Assembly: GCA_002435715.1 (NCBI GenBank)
Contig: DISD01000013.1
Coordinates: forward strand, 1 to 8,098
Direction of reading: 5' to 3'
DNA: 8,098 nt
Source of the DNA: Rhodospirillaceae bacterium UBA6219
GTDB taxonomy: Bacteria; Pseudomonadota; Alphaproteobacteria; Rhodospirillales; Magnetospirillaceae
Position numbers and translations under genes: made by a program. Each line of letters opens with the position of its first letter. Positions within the stretch are counted from its first letter, which is position 1. The notes under the pieces were generated by a model. It was not told the origin of the DNA. It saw only the letters and a list, made by a program, of their open reading frames with translations, and made no database searches. Below are positions 6,380 through 8,098 of the stretch, in pieces.

Positions 6380-7870
6380 ATGCAGCACCCCTTCCGCGTC
6401 ATCGCCCTGGTCGGTCTGTGGTTGTGCCTGACAAGCGGTCTGGCCATTGCGGCGGAACGCCGTCTGACCTTCCTGCATTTCAACGACGTCTATGAATTCC
6501 AGGCCGGCCGCGACAGCGGCGGCTTGGCCGGGCTGCAAAGCTTGATCCTGCAAGAACGCCACACCCATCCCGACGCCATCCTGACGTTTGGCGGCGACTT
6601 GATTTCGCCGTCCTTGGCCTCCGGGTTGACCCAGGGCTCGCATATGATCGACATGGTCAACCAAATGGCCCCAATCGCCGCCGTGCTGGGCAACCATGAA
6701 TTCGATTTCGGTGCCGACATCGCCCGACAGCGCATCAAGGAAAGCCGCTTTCCCTGGCTGGTCGGCAATGTGGACGAAAGGGACGGCAACGCTTTTGCCC
6801 AAGCCCCGCGTCTGCTGATGATCGAACGCCAAGGCATCAAAATCGGCCTGTTCGGCATCTTGACGGTGGAATCGGCCTCCTTGTCGGCGGGGGGCAAAGA
6901 AATCCGCTTCACCGAGGAAATGGCCAGCGCTCGCCAGTTGGTCAAACAATTGCGCTTCCAAGGCGCCCAAGTGGTGGTGGCGCTGACCCACCAGGATTTC
7001 AGCCAGGATCTGGCCATGGCCCGCCAAGTCGGCGGCATCGACGTGATCCTGGGGGGCCACGACCACGAAGCCATGACCTTCCAAGCCGGCGACACCGTGA
7101 TCATCAAGGCCGGGGCCAATGCCGAATATCTGGCGGCGGTGGATGTGCTGGTCAAGGACGGCAAGGCCCGCCCCCTGGGATGGCGCCTGACCTCCAGCCT
7201 GGGGCAAATCCAAGACGCCAAACTGGCCCGCTTGGCGGCCAAATACACCAGCTTGGTGGACCAGGATCTGGGCCAGCCCCTGGCCAATCTCGAAGCCCCT
7301 CTGGACAGCCGTCAGGCCACCAACCGTGCCGGAGAATCCAGTTTCGGCGATTTGGTCGCCGACAGCCTGCGCCACGCCTTGGACGCCGACATCGCCTTGG
7401 TCAATGGCGGCGGCTTGCGCGGCGACCGGCAATATGAAGCCGGCACGTCCCTCAGCCGCGCCGATTTGATGGCCGAGATGCCGTTCGGCAACAAAGCCAT
7501 GCTGCTGGAAGTCGACGGCGCCACTTTACTGGCGGCGCTGGAAAACGGAATTTCCAAAGCCCCGGCCCTGGCCGGGCGCTTCCCCCAGGTTTCCGGATTG
7601 GCCTTCACCTATGCCCCCCGGGCGGAACCGGGCCAGCGGCTGCGCCATGTGACGGTCCACGGCCAAGCGGTGCAGCCCGACCGGCTCTATCGTCTGGCCA
7701 CCAGCAATTATCTGGCCGAAGGCGGTGACGGCTATGCCATGTTGGAAAACACCAAACGGCTGATCAATGCCGAGGCCGCCGATTTGCTGGTCAATCTGGT
7801 CGCCGAACATCTGCACAAGCTGGGGCAGGTTCCCGCCCCGACCACCGGGCGGATCGGCGCTGTCGATTAA
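6380..7870 (+). CDS. Exported bifunctional-type 5'-nucleotidase / metallophosphoesterase (UshA/NT5E superfamily)
   Basis: A 496-residue protein with a Sec-type signal peptide: basic start, hydrophobic core at about 7-21, likely cleavage after AIAA (residue 25). The N-terminal metallophosphoesterase domain (about 28-265) has FNDVYE (34-39, D36), GGD (71-73), GNHEFD (104-109), LTHQD (H204) and GGHDH (225-229). The C-terminal 5'-nucleotidase domain (about 295-490) has SSFGDLVAD (320-328), NGGGLRG (342-348), PFGN (368-371) and EGGDGY (447-452). Family members dephosphorylate nucleotides, and sometimes UDP-sugars or other phosphoesters, in the periplasm so that nucleoside and phosphate can be taken up. 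The usual His two residues after the first metal-binding Asp is Tyr (Y38). The start at 6380 is supported by AAAGGA at 6367-6372, 7 bases upstream. A strong hairpin follows the stop directly, and no partner gene lies on this strand in the window, so it is probably monocistronic. The exact substrate is not determinable. Confidence 0.9.
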   Translation: MQHPFRVIALVGLWLCLTSGLAIAAERRLTFLHFNDVYEFQAGRDSGGLAGLQSLILQERHTHPDAILTFGGDLISPSLASGLTQGSHMIDMVNQMAPIAAVLGNHEFDFGADIARQRIKESRFPWLVGNVDERDGNAFAQAPRLLMIERQGIKIGLFGILTVESASLSAGGKEIRFTEEMASARQLVKQLRFQGAQVVVALTHQDFSQDLAMARQVGGIDVILGGHDHEAMTFQAGDTVIIKAGANAEYLAAVDVLVKDGKARPLGWRLTSSLGQIQDAKLARLAAKYTSLVDQDLGQPLANLEAPLDSRQATNRAGESSFGDLVADSLRHALDADIALVNGGGLRGDRQYEAGTSLSRADLMAEMPFGNKAMLLEVDGATLLAALENGISKAPALAGRFPQVSGLAFTYAPRAEPGQRLRHVTVHGQAVQPDRLYRLATSNYLAEGGDGYAMLENTKRLINAEAADLLVNLVAEHLHKLGQVPAPTTGRIGAVD

Positions 7871-7877
7871 ACAAAAA

Positions 7878-7903
7878 GGGGGCGGACCATCGGTCCGCCC
7901 CTT
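7878..7903 (+). terminator. Strong intrinsic-type terminator after the nucleotidase gene, possibly bidirectional
   Basis: GGGGCGGACC (7879-7888) and GGTCCGCCCC (7892-7901) form a perfect 10-bp stem with the loop ATC, beginning 8 bases after the stop codon; one G-U and one A-T pair can extend it. The plus-strand tail (TTGAGTTTG) is only moderately U-rich. AAAAA at 7873-7877 gives a clean five-T tract on the minus strand, so it should work at least as well for transcripts arriving from the right. Confidence 0.75.
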
Positions 7904-8020
7904 GAGTTTGCGGCTCGAGGGAGACAACCAGTCTGGGCGTGTCCAGAAACTGGCTCCGCCGGAGAGCCACCGGCGAATAACAGCGTTTTTCGATCTGATG
8001 AAATCAGAACGGAAAACGTG
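7904..8020. other. Gene-free, hairpin-rich stretch between two opposed terminators
   Basis: No credible coding sequence is visible. Three separate stems can form. The first is CCAGTCTGG with CCAGAAACTGG (7928-7953), nine pairs with a two-base bulge. The second is CGCCGG with CCGGCG (7957-7975), which competes with TGGCTC/GAGCCA (7951-7969). The third is a long imperfect palindrome at 7983-8019. It could be a small RNA, a protein-binding region or leftover structured DNA. I do not recognise a known RNA family and see no convincing promoter on either strand. Confidence 0.35.
7983..8019. repeat. 37-bp imperfect palindrome / long hairpin
   Basis: The arms are GCGTTTTTCG-A-TCTGAT (7983-7999) and ATCAGA-A-CGGAAAACGT (8003-8019) around a GAA loop (8000-8002). 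Of 17 opposed positions, 14 are Watson-Crick, two are G-U (7983/8019 and 7990/8012) and one is an A-A mismatch (7993/8009). It is AT-richer than its surroundings. Confidence 0.6.
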
Positions 8021-8047
8021 AAAAGCCCGCGCGGCGCCTGAGCGGGC
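8021..8047 (-). terminator. Intrinsic terminator of the right-edge minus-strand gene
   Basis: On the minus strand, GCCCGC (8047-8042) and GCGGGC (8030-8025) form a 6-bp GC stem around an 11-base loop, followed immediately by TTTT (8024-8021), 16 bases after the stop codon. An overlapping hairpin, GGCCCG/CGGGCC (8045-8059, loop GCA), would compete for the 5' arm. Confidence 0.6.
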
Positions 8048-8063
8048 CCGGCACGGGCCGCAC

Positions 8064-8098
8064 TTACAGCGTCTCAGCCAATTCCGGCACCGCCTTGA
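8064..8098 (-). CDS. C-terminal end of an unidentified protein (cut by window edge)
   Basis: Reading the minus strand from the window edge gives ten open codons, K-A-V-P-E-L-A-E-T-L, then TAA at 8066-8064. Eight of the ten codons end in G, as expected for coding sequence in this genome. A GC hairpin with a T tract follows the stop. These two facts support a real gene end converging on the nucleotidase gene. Ten residues are too few to name the product, and I do not recognise it. Confidence 0.5.
   Translation of the reverse strand, partial: KAVPELAETL

Noticed and set aside
6296..7432. 378-codon antisense frame over the nucleotidase gene
   Set aside because: The plus strand has a signal peptide, a ribosome binding site and all nucleotidase motifs. 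The antisense product is motif-free.
7904..8020. tRNA or known riboswitch in the hairpin-rich spacer
   Set aside because: No cloverleaf, T-loop or anticodon arm can be drawn, and no familiar riboswitch core was recognised on either strand.
7767..8021. 84-codon plus-strand frame running from the nucleotidase 3' end into the spacer
   Set aside because: Most of it is out of frame inside the nucleotidase gene and it runs through the terminator hairpin. No ribosome binding site or motif.

Overview
The window looks like an ordinary chromosomal stretch of a high-GC alphaproteobacterium, most likely a Rhodospirillales member close to Magnetospirillum or its relatives. That placement is inference, from strong GC-ending codon bias, the protein sequences, and a nucleoside diphosphate kinase start lying divergent to a YheS-like ABC-F ATPase. 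I see no insertion sequence, integrase, tRNA, rRNA or CRISPR array.

Layout. The left edge (1-31, minus) holds the first ten codons of ndk. A 163-bp divergent spacer follows, centred on the palindrome GGGTTATAACCC, which can supply a -10 element in both directions. On the plus strand come three closely packed genes: an ABC-F ATPase (195-2072), a membrane-bound sensor histidine kinase without a receiver domain (2047-3840, overlapping the ABC-F end), and a cytoplasmic tandem HD/HD-GYP protein (3911-5179). They meet a minus-strand FUSC-type membrane protein (6276-5176) tail to tail, the four bases TTAA supplying both stop codons. A 103-bp divergent spacer separates the FUSC gene from an exported 5'-nucleotidase (6380-7870). 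This spacer carries an 11-bp-period GTCAC direct repeat resembling a weak Pho box. The last 230 bases hold a strong hairpin terminator, a hairpin-rich stretch with no gene, a second terminator facing the other way, and the last ten codons of an unidentified minus-strand gene.

How the genes fit together. The kinase and the HD-GYP protein are the natural functional pair: a Cache-like sensor with a transmitter module, followed by a probable cyclic-di-GMP (or related cyclic dinucleotide) phosphodiesterase. No receiver domain is present in either, so the link between them is not explained by the window. The ABC-F protein is a cytoplasmic translation-associated ATPase, probably co-transcribed but functionally separate. 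The nucleotidase would recover phosphate and nucleosides in the periplasm.

The points most worth a second look are the receiver-less kinase/HD-GYP pair, the degenerate first HD-GYP repeat that keeps its metal ligands, and the hairpin island between two opposed terminators at 7904-8020. None amounts to clear evidence of a new system.
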